Of a stretch of DNA of 5,289 nucleotides, positions 4,945 through 5,289 are shown one piece after another (position 1 is the first letter of the stretch; each line of letters starts with the position of its first letter). The translations under genes and the position numbers were made by a program. The notes under the pieces are model-generated. The model was not told the origin of the DNA. It searched no databases and saw nothing but the letters and a program-made list of their open reading frames with translations. This stretch comes from Methanobacteriota archaeon (lineage in GTDB: Archaea > Halobacteriota > Bog-38 > Methanoflorentales > Methanoflorentaceae): the NCBI GenBank assembly GCA_028679495.1, contig JAJRBK010000059.1, positions 1 to 5,289 on the forward strand, given 5' to 3'.

Positions 4945-5289
4945 TATAGGCCTCCATTTACTTCAAGCACATCTAGTTCATCTACTGTAACGTGCGTGCC
5001 AATCAGCGCAGACAAGTTCGGATTAGTTCTTCCATTGTCCCCAGATATCAATTCCTTCACGTAGAGTCCACCTTCACAACGAATGATTATCTTATCATCT
5101 TCTAAATCAGCTGAGTAGACCTTCTTATATCGCTTAAGATCCGCGCGACGATGAGCAACCCGTTGCGGAGTAGCTTGCTCAATCTCGCCTTGAAGACGCT
5201 TTAAAGCTGCTTTTAGCTTTTTTGAATCGACCGGATCTTCGTATATAACTTTAAGCCTATAAACTTTATCCGATACCGTGTTCTTTACC
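4944..5289 (-). CDS. pus10: tRNA pseudouridine synthase Pus10, C-terminal part (5' end outside window)
   Basis: The minus strand is open from the right edge to a TAA at 4944-4946 and gives 114 complete codons (first full codon at 5288). They match the C-terminal end of archaeal Pus10, which makes pseudouridine at positions 54 and 55 of the tRNA T-loop. Diagnostic segments are IEQATPQRVAHRRADLKRYK, a basic stretch of the catalytic domain, and GLYVKELISGDNGRTNPNLS, the strongly conserved KELISGDxGRTxPxxS signature, followed by ELDVLEVNGGL at the very end. The THUMP-containing N-terminal region and the catalytic aspartate lie beyond the window, so their integrity cannot be judged. Its stop codon overlaps the rpl21e start by one base. 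Linkage of pus10 to rpl21e, rpoF and DUF655 is a familiar euryarchaeal arrangement. Confidence 0.95.
   Translation of the reverse strand, partial: VKNTVSDKVYRLKVIYEDPVDSKKLKAALKRLQGEIEQATPQRVAHRRADLKRYKKVYSADLEDDKIIIRCEGGLYVKELISGDNGRTNPNLSALIGTHVTVDELDVLEVNGGL
4951..4955 (-). promoter_or_regulatory. Shine-Dalgarno GGAGG for rpl21e, inside the end of pus10
   Basis: The minus strand reads GGAGG six bases before the rpl21e ATG. The motif lies within the codons for the last Asn-Gly-Gly of Pus10. It supports the chosen L21e start and points to translational coupling across the TAATG overlap. Confidence 0.8.

Noticed and set aside
4672..5064. 130-codon open frame on the plus strand across rpl21e and pus10
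   Set aside because: It is antisense to two well-matched genes, its translation looks like low-information shadow sequence, and it has no start signals.
1..5289. Search for mobile elements, CRISPR repeats, tRNA genes, defence genes or a new gene system
   Set aside because: All sequence longer than about 70 bp is explained by conserved archaeal housekeeping genes; no repeats in series, transposase, integrase or foreign-looking composition was seen.

Overview
The window is archaeal chromosomal DNA, almost certainly from a euryarchaeon. The reasons are the archaeal RNA polymerase subunits Rpo11/RpoL and Rpo4/RpoF, the archaeal exosome cap protein Csl4, ribosomal protein L21e, an archaeal-type Pus10, the archaea-specific DUF655 family, and a PGF-CTERM-like archaeosortase sorting tail at the left edge. 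Intermediate base composition plus a PGF-CTERM-type tail would fit methanogens, ANME/Syntrophoarchaeia-like lineages or Archaeoglobi, but the sequence alone does not fix the genus.

Layout. Bases 2-82 are the last 26 codons of an exported, probably surface-anchored protein. A rightward (+) cluster follows: a METTL5-type rRNA N6-adenine methyltransferase, Csl4, RpoL and a GNAT acetyltransferase, with gaps of roughly 30-40 bp. This cluster meets a leftward (-) cluster tail to tail, only 16 bp apart. In transcription order from the right edge the leftward cluster is pus10 (3' part only), rpl21e, rpoF, a DUF655 protein, ksgA (rsmA/dim1) and a HemK/Mtq2-type glutamine methyltransferase. The first four are tightly packed: the pus10 stop overlaps the rpl21e start as TAATG, and the next two gaps are 6 bp. 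A 39-bp gap before ksgA holds a TATA-like box at the right distance for a leaderless mRNA. No gene-free stretch exceeds about 70 bp.

Functionally the window is a dense information-processing neighbourhood. It covers tRNA modification (Pus10), two rRNA methyltransferases (KsgA and METTL5-like), a release-factor methyltransferase candidate (Mtq2-like), a ribosomal protein, two RNA polymerase subunits and an RNA-degrading exosome subunit. Such clusters are well known in euryarchaea. I see no mobile element, CRISPR array, tRNA/rRNA gene, defence system or novel multi-gene system. The points worth a second look are small: the apparently noncanonical start of the GNAT gene, the candidate leaderless ksgA promoter, the start site of the METTL5-like gene, a hairpin straddling the csl4 stop codon, and the uncharacterised but conserved DUF655 protein.
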